Shown: one piece after another, positions 8,668-16,609 of the stretch
How the letters are laid out: each line of letters begins with the position of its first letter
Position numbering within the stretch: position 1 is the first letter of the stretch
From: Bacillota bacterium
GTDB taxonomy: Bacteria; Bacillota; Clostridia; Lachnospirales; Lachnospiraceae
DNA: 44,574 nucleotides
Reading direction: 5' to 3'
Assembly (NCBI GenBank): GCA_023411555.1
Contig: JAEYOQ010000004.1
Location: 1-44,574 of the forward strand
The notes under the pieces: model-generated
Seen by the model: only the letters and a program-made list of their open reading frames with translations
What the model was told of the DNA's origin: nothing
Database searches by the model: none
Position numbers and translations under genes: made by a program

Positions 8668-8697
8668 TTGACTAATTTTGTGTGAATATGTTACAAA
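8668..8697 (+). promoter_or_regulatory. Sigma-A-type promoter candidate for the secreted protein
   Basis: TTGACT at 8668 and TACAAA at 8692 with an 18-base spacer, about 100 bases upstream of the ATG at 8801. The long leader between has no clear hairpin. Confidence 0.4.
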
Positions 8698-8800
8698 TAA
8701 TACAGATACATATGCATACCCAGTATCTATCAGTTATTGTAAAACGTGGTGCTTGTAGATAGCGGGGAATTACTTTTTATTAATAGAAGGGATGTTTATT

Positions 8801-9616
8801 ATGAAGAAGCTTATCATAAAATTATCTGCAGCATTTTTGATGCTGGTTATTGCTTTGACATTAACACCGACATCAGCATATGCCGATGTGGATTTACTGG
8901 TTAAAGACAAGACAAATAAATTAGTACTTGGTGATAATATGGATGAGTGTTATAAAGCCATAGAAGAAACATCAGCTGCCGGTAAATCAATAACCTATAA
9001 AATAAATGTACCAAAAGGTCTTCTTTATTTTAGAATTGCCGATTATACAGATTTTAAGGTTGAGATATATAATAGTGAGAATGAAGTAGTAGAGGAGTTT
9101 GAATCAGTTACAAATGTGCTTTATGGAGATATAGCATTAGCTTCAGGTGGTGTGGACCTAAGTAAAGGTAAATACAAAATAAAGATATCTCCTAAGGACA
9201 AGAATAGCGAACTTAATACAGCTGGAATTGTTGCTATGCTTAAGAATAGTACCTCCAGAACTATTTCTGTCAATCAGCAATATAGTATTCCTGTAAAAGA
9301 GGGAAAAACCTACAAAATCAAATTTACTATAGAAGATGCAGTAAATAATAAAGACATGGAAAGTAAGATAGAAATTAAGAATGCGATGCAAATGTATGAT
9401 CCCAATGAAATTGTACCTTACATACCAGAATATCAAGTTCTAAATAGTAAAGGAAAGAAGGTAATTGATTTTACAAACTTTGGAGATCAAAAATCGTTGA
9501 TTGTAGAAAATGGAACATATACCTTAGTATTCAAAGCAAAAAAGACAGGTATGATTATCACTACAATAGATTATGAAAAGAGAAAAATCATATATGATCT
9601 TAGAGATATAATGTAA
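8801..9616 (+). CDS. Secreted protein, pre-peptidase C-terminal-like
   Basis: A 271-residue exported protein of unknown function. Residues 1-27 form a signal peptide (KK, a hydrophobic core LSAAFLMLVIALTLT, then TSAYA as probable cleavage). The mature part is predicted to be beta-rich, with two domains of about 115 residues each. Both contain the alternating pattern of bacterial pre-peptidase C-terminal domains (ITYKINVPKGLLYFRI...KYKIKISP and RTISVNQQYSIPVKEGKTYKIKF...TYTLVFKAK), so it may bind a wall or surface polymer. The start at 8801 is chosen over 8792 because AGAAGGGA lies 9-10 bases before it. It is monocistronic, closed by the hairpin at 9669. Confidence 0.6.
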   Translation: MKKLIIKLSAAFLMLVIALTLTPTSAYADVDLLVKDKTNKLVLGDNMDECYKAIEETSAAGKSITYKINVPKGLLYFRIADYTDFKVEIYNSENEVVEEFESVTNVLYGDIALASGGVDLSKGKYKIKISPKDKNSELNTAGIVAMLKNSTSRTISVNQQYSIPVKEGKTYKIKFTIEDAVNNKDMESKIEIKNAMQMYDPNEIVPYIPEYQVLNSKGKKVIDFTNFGDQKSLIVENGTYTLVFKAKKTGMIITTIDYEKRKIIYDLRDIM

Positions 9617-9668
9617 TCAGTAGGAAACTTTTTACCATCTGTTATTTTGGTTCTGTGTCATACTTGGG

Positions 9669-9697
9669 GCGGGATTCTTCGAATCCCGCTCTTTTTT
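9669..9697 (+). terminator. Rho-independent terminator
   Basis: GCGGGATTC, loop TTC, GAATCCCGC, then TCTTTTTT: a perfect 9-bp stem with a T-tract, closing the secreted-protein gene. Confidence 0.92.
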
Positions 9698-9917
9698 AAA
9701 TCTATGGCTTTGTTATGGCACTGTTCTTCAAATACCCATAGCAGAAGATTGGTTTTAAGAGATGGTTAAAGAGGTAGAGGATAGACAGTCATCCATTGAC
9801 AACCTTATGGGAGTTATCTGTATGTAAGAATATACTTACCTATAGCTTAGTTTTCTATCCTTGTAACATAGCTTAGAACATGAATATGAATTAGGTTGAT
9901 TATAGAAGGGTAGTAAA
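9698..9917. other. Intergenic stretch without a recognisable gene
   Basis: This 220-base stretch holds only a 22-codon run (about 9762-9826, MVKEVEDRQSSIDNLMGV...) with no RBS and no recognised family. It may be another small gene remnant or chance. Confidence 0.3.
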
Positions 9918-10439
9918 TTATGACGCTTTAGTAGTTATGATTGTGAATAACTTTTGAATACCAAATTTCCAACACAGCAATGTACCAAGGACGGCTCCGA
10001 CCCCTGCTTGAAGAATTTGAAAGGGCAATTTTAGTAGCGCATATTCTGGTGTACTGTAAATAAAAGCTCTTCCCAGAGAATAACCAAGAACCATGATGAT
10101 AGCGCCGATAGAAACTCCGATGACAGATGCATGGCGCGGATGATTTTTCATAACTTTATGTGAAAATATGGAGATTACGATAGCTTGAAGACCATGAGTA
10201 ACAAGAGAAACAAACATGGGGGCAGGGTAGAAAAGTAAATCACCAAGAAAAGCCCCTATTCCACCTACGACAAATGCTTCGAAGGGATTCAGTAGGATTG
10301 CTGCCAAACAGATCACGATATCATTCAAATATAGGTGCCCCCCAGGAACTGGAATACTAAAAGAGCTGAGTACAATATTCATTGCCATAAGCAGAGCAGT
10401 TGTTGTTAGTTTAACAGTGGTTAGATAATTTTTATTCAT
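9918..10439 (-). CDS. ECF transporter S component, probable vitamin B6 type
   Basis: A 173-residue substrate-binding (S) subunit of an energy-coupling factor importer, with five to six helices. The second helix region carries FSIPVPGGHLYLNDIVICLAA and then AFVVGGIGAFLGDLLFYPAPMFVSLVTHGLQA, the pattern of ECF S subunits that capture vitamins. It needs the shared EcfA/A'/T module, which is not in this window. It is divergent from a MocR/PdxR-like regulator; in Firmicutes S components of the PdxU2 kind are linked to PdxR and to pyridoxal metabolism, so vitamin B6 is the likely substrate. That is inference from context. AGGAG lies about 11 bases before the ATG. Confidence 0.75.
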   Translation of the reverse strand: MNKNYLTTVKLTTTALLMAMNIVLSSFSIPVPGGHLYLNDIVICLAAILLNPFEAFVVGGIGAFLGDLLFYPAPMFVSLVTHGLQAIVISIFSHKVMKNHPRHASVIGVSIGAIIMVLGYSLGRAFIYSTPEYALLKLPFQILQAGVGAVLGTLLCWKFGIQKLFTIITTKAS

Positions 10440-10500
10440 GTTTATGTATCTCCTTTACAAATTTATGGAATAAGAATACAATATATCTGATATTATAAAA

Positions 10501-10533
10501 ATAACCAGAACGGGAGAATTTTATATAACCAGA
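10501..10533. promoter_or_regulatory. Direct-repeat operator candidate for the MocR/PdxR-like regulator
   Basis: ATAACCAGA occurs at 10501-10509 and again at 10525-10533, 24 bases apart in the same orientation, in the 93-base gap between the divergent S-component and regulator genes. Direct repeats of this kind are typical targets of MocR-family dimers. The second copy touches the regulator's start codon, which would suit autorepression. Confidence 0.5.
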
Positions 10534-11618
10534 TGAATTATCATATTGATACTACACTAGCAATACCTGCCTATATGCAACTATATAAGTTAATCGTACA
10601 GGATATCATATCCGAATTCTATCCTTACGGAAGTCGCCTCCCTTCAAAACGCATCATTGCTGAAGAGACTGGTGTAAGTGTTGTTACCGTTGAACATGCA
10701 CTGGCTCTGCTGATTGACGAAGGTTATGTTGAGAGCCGTCAGCGGAGTGGATGTTTTGTTATTTATCATAAATCGGATTTTTATGGAAACCCAGTATTAC
10801 TGAATAGCACGTCTACTGATATCCATTCACAATCGAATAAGGTTGGAGATTTCCCATATTCGGTATTTGCCAAGACCATGAGAAAGGTATTGGCCAATTA
10901 CGGAAATCGAATATTCATTAAATCTCCCAATAGTGGATGCGAGGAACTTAGAACAGAAATTTGCTCCTACTTAGCAAGAAGTCGTGGTATAATTGTGAAG
11001 CCGTCTCAGATTCTCGTGGGATCAGGTGCAGAGTATCTTTATGGCTTGATTGCACAACTTTTCGGGAATAGAATAATATTTGCACTGGAGCAACCGTCAT
11101 ACGATAAGATACGGAAAGTGTATGAAGCGATGGGTATACAATGTGATTTGCTTTCCTTAACACAGGATGGTATATCTTCAACCGAGTTGGAGAGAACAGA
11201 TGCATCTATATTACACGTCACACCCTTTAATAGTTTTCCAAGTGGTGTTACAGCAAGTATATCAAAGAAATATGAATATCTTAGATGGGCTAAGCAAAGA
11301 GAAGGTTATATTATAGAAGATAATTATGACTCTGAATTGACTGTTTCTAAAAAGGTAGAGGATTCTCTTTTCTCCATAACCAACAGAGCTAACGTAGTTT
11401 ATGTCAATACATTTTCAAAAACCATTGCTCCATCCATGCGTATTGGATACATGATTCTACCAGAAAAATTGTTAGAAGAGTTTCAAAAACGACTTGGTTT
11501 TTATTCTTGTACGGTACCGCTGTTTGAACAATACGTCCTTGCTGAATTATTGCGTAACGGGGATTTTGAACGCCATATTAATCGTATTCGCAGGAAAAAA
11601 CGGAAAGCTGAGAATTAA
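10533..11618 (+). CDS. MocR/PdxR-like regulator, C-terminally truncated
   Basis: A GntR-type winged helix (residues 1-75, IPAYMQLYKLIVQDI...SRLPSKRIIAEETGVS...VTVEHAL) fused to a fold-type I aminotransferase domain. The PLP-binding region is present: EDNYDSEL and YVNTFSKTIAPSMRIGY, where the SK lysine would hold the cofactor. Family members are about 460-480 residues; this one stops at 361 after ELLRNGDFERHINRIRRKK, losing the small C-terminal domain. The stop is followed 12 bases later by hairpin repeat A. No good RBS precedes the ATG (GGGAG is 16 bases away), so it may be weakly translated. It may be a recent pseudogene. Confidence 0.7.
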   Translation: MNYHIDTTLAIPAYMQLYKLIVQDIISEFYPYGSRLPSKRIIAEETGVSVVTVEHALALLIDEGYVESRQRSGCFVIYHKSDFYGNPVLLNSTSTDIHSQSNKVGDFPYSVFAKTMRKVLANYGNRIFIKSPNSGCEELRTEICSYLARSRGIIVKPSQILVGSGAEYLYGLIAQLFGNRIIFALEQPSYDKIRKVYEAMGIQCDLLSLTQDGISSTELERTDASILHVTPFNSFPSGVTASISKKYEYLRWAKQREGYIIEDNYDSELTVSKKVEDSLFSITNRANVVYVNTFSKTIAPSMRIGYMILPEKLLEEFQKRLGFYSCTVPLFEQYVLAELLRNGDFERHINRIRRKKRKAEN

Positions 11619-11628
11619 TGCTCAGTTA

Positions 11629-11690
11629 AAAAGGTTTCCAGTCTTTCGGTTAGTGAACTGACCGACTGATGGAAACCTTGTGTTATCCTC
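11629..11690 (+). repeat. Hairpin repeat family, copy A
   Basis: AAGGTTTCCAG pairs with an ATGGAAACCTT-like arm; inside are the conserved left loop TCTTT and an inner 8-bp stem CGGTTAGT/ACTGACCG with loop GAA. The tail GTGTTATCC keeps the family's ending but has few Ts. It follows the truncated MocR gene by 12 bases. Confidence 0.7.
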
Positions 11691-11733
11691 GGAGCAAAGC
11701 TTTGATCATAAAATATAGGTTAAGGTAATGTAT

Positions 11734-12078
11734 TTAGAAATTGTTACCATTCCAACCCCAAGTTGAAACCTCTTCATATTTTATATAGGTACAATCAGGC
11801 TGTATATTAAGCTCATCATGTAGTATATCAGTAATTTCTCGTGTGAGGTTATTATAAGCATCCTTTGATGCTTTACCAAAAAGCTTTACATCAACAAAGG
11901 CTAAAGGCTTATCGTTTTTGCCTTTAAAATATAAATTACTTTCATCTTCAAAAGCTACCATAAGCCAATTCTCGCTCTTTCCAGGTAGCAGTTCAATTGC
12001 TTTCCCAAGCTTACTTTTAATAGATTCGCACTGATTTGTGCTTAATTTTACGTTAGTTTTTGTGCTTATATATGGCAT
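11734..12078 (-). CDS. MIF-like phenylpyruvate tautomerase homologue
   Basis: A 114-residue member of the tautomerase/MIF superfamily. It begins MPYISTKTNV, so after removal of Met the catalytic base proline becomes residue 1. The LYFKGKNDKPLAFVDVKLFG segment is the usual central strand (MIF: xxxFxGxxxPxAxxxxxxxG), and the ending YIKYEEV..WGWNGNNF fits the C-terminal strand and the aromatic cap WGWNGxTF of MIF. The start at 12078 is chosen because it yields Pro1 and has GAGAGG 9 bases upstream; the ATG at 12087 is too close. Members form trimers. The physiological substrate in bacteria is usually unknown. Confidence 0.85.
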   Translation of the reverse strand: MPYISTKTNVKLSTNQCESIKSKLGKAIELLPGKSENWLMVAFEDESNLYFKGKNDKPLAFVDVKLFGKASKDAYNNLTREITDILHDELNIQPDCTYIKYEEVSTWGWNGNNF

Positions 12079-12435
12079 TCTCATCATCCTCTCATGTAGT
12101 TAATTATGTGTTGAAAGTACTTTAATAATCAAATACAATTATATCACATATACAGATGTTGTGAATAAGTATTATTGAATTATTTGACAGAATAATAATA
12201 TCACACATTGAGATTTAGAATAAAAATTAAATTAAGCATTGGGTTGGTTTTGGAATGATTGAAGGTAGTACAGCAGCGTTGACTACCTTAACCAACAAAC
12301 CCTTGGATGTTTTAGTATCTATCGTATAGTATCAAAATGGTTAAAACAACTAAGAACGGTTGTTCTGAGGACGAAAATCTGATAGCATGAATATTGGTAT
12401 AAGTTAGAAATAGGTGTATAAAGGGAGGATATCCA
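12079..12435. other. Divergent intergenic region with a stable hairpin
   Basis: This 357-base gap contains no open frame of note. Within it, 12241-12302 forms a two-part hairpin: an outer TTGGTT/AACCAA (with GGG/CCC outside a bulge) and a perfect inner AAGGTAGT/ACTACCTT with a loop of about 12 bases. The T-tract is absent, so it is not an obvious terminator. It may lie in the leader of the WYL gene. Promoter elements are not clear. Confidence 0.4.
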
Positions 12436-13398
12436 TTGGCAAAGAACGATAGTATGCTGGCGATTTTATGGATGCTTAATTCAGGAGCAAAGATAACGGC
12501 AAAGCAAATAGCGGAGAAATTAGAGATAAATATACGAACGGTATATCGCTATATTGATTCTCTCTGTGCAAGCGGTGTACCGATTGTATCAGATGCAGGA
12601 CAGAACGGTGGATATAGTTTACTCAATAACTTTATCCATGCACCTTTGTTCTTCGATGTGGAAGAACAAAAAGCCTTGCTTCATGCTGCTGTATTTGCAA
12701 AGGAAGCGGGATACCCTTCTAGTGAATCGTTAAACAATGCAACACAAAAGCTGAGAATGTATTCAAACCGGGAACAGGAGAGAATCCTTAATCGCCACAT
12801 GGCCGGCTTCGAAGTGATTAACCGTGATACTCCTCCGTCTGTTAAGCTGATATTGGAGGAGCTGGAGCGGGCTGTAGCAAACGAGAATTCTGTAGAAATT
12901 GAATACCGTACAGGCCGTGAAGAACAACTAAGGACAAGACTGATTGACCCTTATGGAATGCTCTATTGGAACAATAAATGGTATACGGTTGGATATTGCC
13001 ATCTGCGCAACGAAATCAGAAGCTTTCGGGCTGAAAGGATTATTCGGATAGAGCGAACGCAAATGGTGTTTATAAGACCGGAAGCCTTTTCTACCAGAGA
13101 TTTTTTTCTTCAAAATCTTTTGCCGGATCTTGATAGCAAGGATGGGGTTGTTTCTGTAATTATTGGTGGCAGGTCAGAAGCTTTGGACGATTTGTGCATT
13201 CATTGGTTTTTTGGTCATTACCTGAAAGAGCGTACATCAAATCAGGCAGTTTTTTTACTAGACGAAAGAGCACTTCATGGGTATGTACCTCATTTTCTTT
13301 TATCTTACGGAAAGGCTATTCGGGTGATTGAACCGCTGAGTTTAAAGGAAAGGCTTCTCTCTGTTGCAGCGGAACTAATGGAACATTATGCAATTTAA
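12436..13398 (+). CDS. WYL-domain transcriptional regulator (YafY/DeoR-like)
   Basis: A 320-residue regulator. Residues 1-60 are an HTH_11 winged helix (ITAKQIAEKLEINIRTVYRYIDSLCASGVPI). Residues about 135-215 are a WYL domain (VEIEYRTGREEQLRTRLIDPYGMLYWNNKWYTVGYCHLRNEIRSFRAERI), with the conserved basic patch that senses a nucleotide or other ligand. A C-terminal WCX-like extension follows. The start is a TTG with GGGAGGA about 8 bases before it. It ends in a strong hairpin and is followed 115 bases later by a DJ-1-like gene, a common pairing in which the WYL protein controls the enzyme. Confidence 0.87.
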   Translation: MAKNDSMLAILWMLNSGAKITAKQIAEKLEINIRTVYRYIDSLCASGVPIVSDAGQNGGYSLLNNFIHAPLFFDVEEQKALLHAAVFAKEAGYPSSESLNNATQKLRMYSNREQERILNRHMAGFEVINRDTPPSVKLILEELERAVANENSVEIEYRTGREEQLRTRLIDPYGMLYWNNKWYTVGYCHLRNEIRSFRAERIIRIERTQMVFIRPEAFSTRDFFLQNLLPDLDSKDGVVSVIIGGRSEALDDLCIHWFFGHYLKERTSNQAVFLLDERALHGYVPHFLLSYGKAIRVIEPLSLKERLLSVAAELMEHYAI

Positions 13399-13432
13399 CA
13401 GCTTCACTGACAGTAGTTGTCAGTGAAGCTGT
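13398..13432 (+). terminator. Hairpin terminator
   Basis: A perfect inverted repeat of about 15 bases per arm (ACAGCTTCACTGACA against TGTCAGTGAAGCTGT) begins at the WYL stop codon. The T-tract after it is short (TGTATTAT). Confidence 0.75.
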
Positions 13433-13513
13433 TGTATTATGAAGATAAACATCGTCCATTATCATAGATTGATGTTTGATTAGCACTTGAAAATTAAAAT
13501 GGAGGATATGCGT

Positions 13514-14146
13514 ATGAATAACCGTGCTATTTATCTTTATGTATTTGATACAATGGCTGATTGGGAAGTTGGATTTTTGACTGCAGAGTTAAACTCAGGA
13601 AGGTATTTTAGGAAGGATGTATCACCAGTTAAAGTAGTAACGTTAGGACTTGATAAGAGTTTTATTACTACAATGGGCGGGTTGAGAATACTACCGGATA
13701 TTAGTTTAGAAGAATTCAACATAAAAGAAACGGACGCTTTGATTTTACCGGGTGGTGCAACATGGATGGAATCGATACATCAACCAATATTGAGCTTAGC
13801 GAAACAATGTATCGATAAGAATATACTTGTAGCAGCGATCTGTGGTGCAACAATGTCACTTGCTCAATTTGGACTTCTAGATTCAAGAAATCATACAAGT
13901 AATGATTTGGGCTATCTTAAAATGATCTGCCCAAACTATGTGGGAGAACAGTATTATAAGCAGGAGGCTGCCGTAACTGACGGAAAGCTGATAACCGCTT
14001 CCGGGATAGCTCCGTTGGAATTCTCCCTACATGTGTTAAAGGCCTTGGATGTGTTCTCGACAAAGACATTAGATGCCTGGTATAATCTTTATAGAACTCA
14101 TGAAGCGGAACATTATTATGGGTTGATGGGATCAATAGCACAGTAA
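13514..14146 (+). CDS. DJ-1/PfpI family protein
   Basis: A 210-residue class I glutamine amidotransferase-like protein. The nucleophile elbow VAAICGAT puts the reactive cysteine at residue 110, and the partner glutamate is E18 in DWEVGF. The ALILPGG strand (75-81) and the late GKLITASGIAPLEFSLHVL segment are conserved. Members act as glyoxalase-III/deglycase-like or protease-like enzymes, or as redox-sensitive chaperones; the exact role is unknown. The start at 13514 is favoured over 13487 because GGAGG lies 8 bases before it. It follows the WYL regulator and is followed by hairpin repeat B. Confidence 0.85.
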   Translation: MNNRAIYLYVFDTMADWEVGFLTAELNSGRYFRKDVSPVKVVTLGLDKSFITTMGGLRILPDISLEEFNIKETDALILPGGATWMESIHQPILSLAKQCIDKNILVAAICGATMSLAQFGLLDSRNHTSNDLGYLKMICPNYVGEQYYKQEAAVTDGKLITASGIAPLEFSLHVLKALDVFSTKTLDAWYNLYRTHEAEHYYGLMGSIAQ

Positions 14147-14180
14147 AAGATCCACCATTGGTCACCGTTTTATTTGCTTC

Positions 14181-14240
14181 AAAAAGGTTTCTAGACTTTC
14201 GGTATCAATTACTGATTGCTGGAGGCCTTATTTTTTGCCT
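14181..14240 (+). repeat. Hairpin repeat family, copy B
   Basis: AAGGTTTCTAG pairs completely with CTGGAGGCCTT using four G-T wobbles. Inside are ACTTT, an inner stem CGGTA/TACTG and the right loop ATTG. The tail is TATTTTTTGCC. It follows the DJ-1 gene by about 35 bases and would work as its terminator. Confidence 0.8.
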
Positions 14241-14276
14241 CCTACCTGACACATCAGAATACGTAAGACATTTATT

Positions 14277-14306
14277 TTGACATTAGAATGCAAAATAATG
14301 TAATAT
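14277..14306 (+). promoter_or_regulatory. Sigma-A-type promoter of the two-component operon
   Basis: Perfect -35 TTGACA (14277-14282), an 18-base spacer and TAATAT (14301-14306), about 60 bases upstream of the response regulator ATG. Confidence 0.6.
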
Positions 14307-14364
14307 TATAGTATAAATGTTAATTCGAGGAAGAGGTTATATAGGTGAAGGTCGGTGAAGTTGA

Positions 14365-15021
14365 ATGAAACAGATATTACTACTTGAAGATGATATTATG
14401 ATTGCATCCGGAATTGTCTATGCACTTTCCAATGAGGGATATGAAGTCGTCCATTGTAAGGATGTGTCATCGGCATTGGAGTGTATAAAGAAGCATGTGT
14501 TCAATCTTGCTTTACTGGATATGCAGCTACCAGATGGTACAGGATTTGATGTTAGTAGGAATTTGAAGAATACCAATACGTCCATCATTTTTCTGACTAT
14601 AATTGATGACGAGTCGAAAATACTTCGTGCTTTTGAAGATGGGGCAGATGATTATGTCGTAAAGCCTTTTCGGATTAGGGAGCTGCTGGCGCGTGTAAAG
14701 AGAACCTTTCAAAAGCAGGATGGAATGAAGCAGGAGATTCTTACTTTGGGAAATGTTCATATACATACAAATACTGGGAAGGTATACATCGAGGAAGAAC
14801 AGGTGGAACTAACAGCCCTAGAATATAGACTTCTTTTAATCTTTGCAACGAACAAATCAAAATTGCTTACTCGCTCCCAGATTCTAGAGAAGATATGGGA
14901 TATTGATGGTAACTTCGTGGAAGACAACACTCTTACTGTATATGTAAAGCGTTTGCGAGAAAAATTGGGTGATGCCATAAACATAGATACAGTTAGGGGG
15001 ATAGGATATCGTGTGGATTAG
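14365..15021 (+). CDS. OmpR-family response regulator
   Basis: A 218-residue two-component DNA-binding regulator. The receiver domain has the acidic pair E8/D9, the phosphoacceptor D52 (ALLDMQLPDG), the switch T in FLTI and K in YVVKPF. A winged-helix C-terminal domain follows from about 125 (LTALEYRLLLIFATNKSKLLTRSQILEKIWD...VYVKRLREKL...VRGIGYR). It overlaps the kinase gene by 11 bases. The arrangement RR-HK-ABC-FtsX permease is that of Bce-type modules, in which the ABC transporter itself helps sense cell-wall-active peptides. Confidence 0.92.
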   Translation: MKQILLLEDDIMIASGIVYALSNEGYEVVHCKDVSSALECIKKHVFNLALLDMQLPDGTGFDVSRNLKNTNTSIIFLTIIDDESKILRAFEDGADDYVVKPFRIRELLARVKRTFQKQDGMKQEILTLGNVHIHTNTGKVYIEEEQVELTALEYRLLLIFATNKSKLLTRSQILEKIWDIDGNFVEDNTLTVYVKRLREKLGDAINIDTVRGIGYRVD

Positions 15022-15835
15022 TAAGAAAGAAATAGATCAGTTGACTGATTCTTTGAAGGAGTTCCTAAAGGGAAATGATATTGATATACGTGATAATAAA
15101 GAAGGGCCTTTTAGCATTCTAAAAAATGATATCTATTCTCTTATTCGTACGAAAAATGAACAGTTAACACAGGCGGAGGCTGAAAGAGATATTCTGGCGG
15201 AATACATGGCGGATATATCACACCAATTGAATACACCCATTACCTCTATGATGATTATGGCGGATCTTCTAGAAGAGGCAGAACAAGAAAAGCAAATGGA
15301 ATTTATCCATAATATCAAATTCTCCCTGTCAAAAATGGAATGGTTAGTAGGTGGATTACTAAAAATGGCAAAGCTGGATGCCATGGCAGTAGAGTTTATA
15401 AAAAGAAAAGTGAAGGTATCCGAATTGGTACAGTCAGTTGTACCCACTGTAGAAGTATTATTAGATGTGAATAGTCAATCAATTATTATAGAGAATGATT
15501 TAGAAATCCTTTGTGACAAAAGATGGACGGTGGAGGCTCTAATCAATATTATCAAAAATGCTATGGAACATTCTCCAAGGGGGTGTCAGATAAAGATTGA
15601 TAGTGGTACCAATCCCGTATATGAATGGATTTCGGTTACAGACTGTGGGAATGGAATGAAGAGGGAGCAGTATGCTGCATTGTTCAAGCGATTTGAGTAC
15701 TCTACTAATGAGAATGGATTTGGAATAGGAATGCCCTTAGCCTTGTCCATTATGAAAGGACAAAATGGGGATATTGATATAGATTTTGGTGGTAACGGTA
15801 AAGGAGCAACCTTTACACTCAAATTCTATAAGTGA
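15011..15835 (+). CDS. Sensor histidine kinase without membrane segments
   Basis: A 274-residue histidine kinase. The H-box is EYMADISHQLNTPITSM with phospho-accepting H71. The ATPase domain follows: N-box NIIKNAMEHS, G1 TDCGNGM, F-box FKRFEYS and G2 GFGIGMPLA. No hydrophobic segment exists, and the 65 residues before the H-box are a charged helix, so it must be soluble or recruited to the membrane by a partner. The start is a GTG inside the end of the regulator gene; all upstream codons in this frame lie in the regulator, so the short N-terminus is genuine. In Bce-type systems kinases have two short helices and depend on the transporter for sensing; this one would rely on it entirely. Confidence 0.88.
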   Translation: MWISKKEIDQLTDSLKEFLKGNDIDIRDNKEGPFSILKNDIYSLIRTKNEQLTQAEAERDILAEYMADISHQLNTPITSMMIMADLLEEAEQEKQMEFIHNIKFSLSKMEWLVGGLLKMAKLDAMAVEFIKRKVKVSELVQSVVPTVEVLLDVNSQSIIIENDLEILCDKRWTVEALINIIKNAMEHSPRGCQIKIDSGTNPVYEWISVTDCGNGMKREQYAALFKRFEYSTNENGFGIGMPLALSIMKGQNGDIDIDFGGNGKGATFTLKFYK

Positions 15836-15839
15836 ATAA

Positions 15840-15879
15840 ACAGTCATAATAAAATGAAGTTGAGTCACCGGACAGTCAT
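15840..15879 (+). promoter_or_regulatory. ACAGTCAT direct repeat before the ABC genes
   Basis: ACAGTCAT occurs at 15840-15847 and 15872-15879, 32 bases (about three helical turns) apart, in the 90-base gap between the kinase and the ABC ATPase gene. It could be a response regulator binding site for induction of the transporter. Confidence 0.3.
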
Positions 15880-15925
15880 TTTGGCTTGATATACTGATAA
15901 CAAGAAAAGTAAAGGAGAAAGCAAA

Positions 15926-16609
15926 ATGGCTGTATTAGAGGTACGCGAATTAACAAAGAGATATGGAGAAGGGGAATCACAAGTGATTGCCTTGGATCAT
16001 GTCTCTTTTTCTGTTGAAAAAGGAGAATTTGTTGCAATCATAGGAGCGTCCGGTTCCGGTAAATCTACTCTTATGAATATAATTGGTGGAGTAGATACTC
16101 CAACCTTGGGCTCAGTCATAATAGACGGAAAAGATCTTGCAAAGATGAATGAAAGTGAATTAGCAATCTTTCGTAGAAGAAACATTGGAATTGTTTATCA
16201 GTTTTACAATCTTATCCCAACCTTAACAGCAGAAGAAAATATTATGCTTCCATGGCTTCTTGATAATCGGAAGGAAGATAGGGCCAAGCTAAAAAGCATT
16301 CTTACTATGCTAAAGCTTGAAGAGAGAGCAAAGCATCTTCCGGGACAGATGTCAGGAGGACAGCAGCAAAGGGTATCGATTGGTCGAGCATTAATTAATG
16401 ATCCTGCATTCATTTTGGCAGATGAACCAACTGGTAATTTGGATAGTAAAACCAGTCAAGAAATTATAGATCTTATAAAGTTTACAAATCACAATTTCAA
16501 TCAGACCATATTACTGATTACCCATGATGAAAAAATTGCCTTGCAGGCGGACCGTATCATCACCCTAGGGGATGGTATAATATTAAGTGATGAGGTGATG
16601 AAGCCATGA
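15926..16609 (+). CDS. ABC transporter ATP-binding protein, BceA/MacB-like
   Basis: A 227-residue ATPase of the LolD/MacB/BceA branch. Walker A is GASGSGKST (about 40-48), the Q-loop is VYQFYNLIPTLTAEEN, the signature is MSGGQQQR and Walker B is FILADEP followed by TGNLDS, all complete. AAAGGAG lies about 9 bases before the ATG. Its 3' end overlaps the permease by 4 bases (ATGA). With the FtsX-type permease it would form an export or mechanotransduction complex, most likely defending against peptide antibiotics in this two-component context. Confidence 0.9.
   Translation: MAVLEVRELTKRYGEGESQVIALDHVSFSVEKGEFVAIIGASGSGKSTLMNIIGGVDTPTLGSVIIDGKDLAKMNESELAIFRRRNIGIVYQFYNLIPTLTAEENIMLPWLLDNRKEDRAKLKSILTMLKLEERAKHLPGQMSGGQQQRVSIGRALINDPAFILADEPTGNLDSKTSQEIIDLIKFTNHNFNQTILLITHDEKIALQADRIITLGDGIILSDEVMKP

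Noticed and set aside
8735..8790. Sequence TAGATAGCGGGGAATTAC resembles the 3' segment of a c-di-GMP (GEMM) riboswitch.
   Set aside because: The 5' half with the CACGCAAGGCAAACC-like core is absent and the expected tetraloop stem cannot be built. The similarity is confined to about 15 bases.
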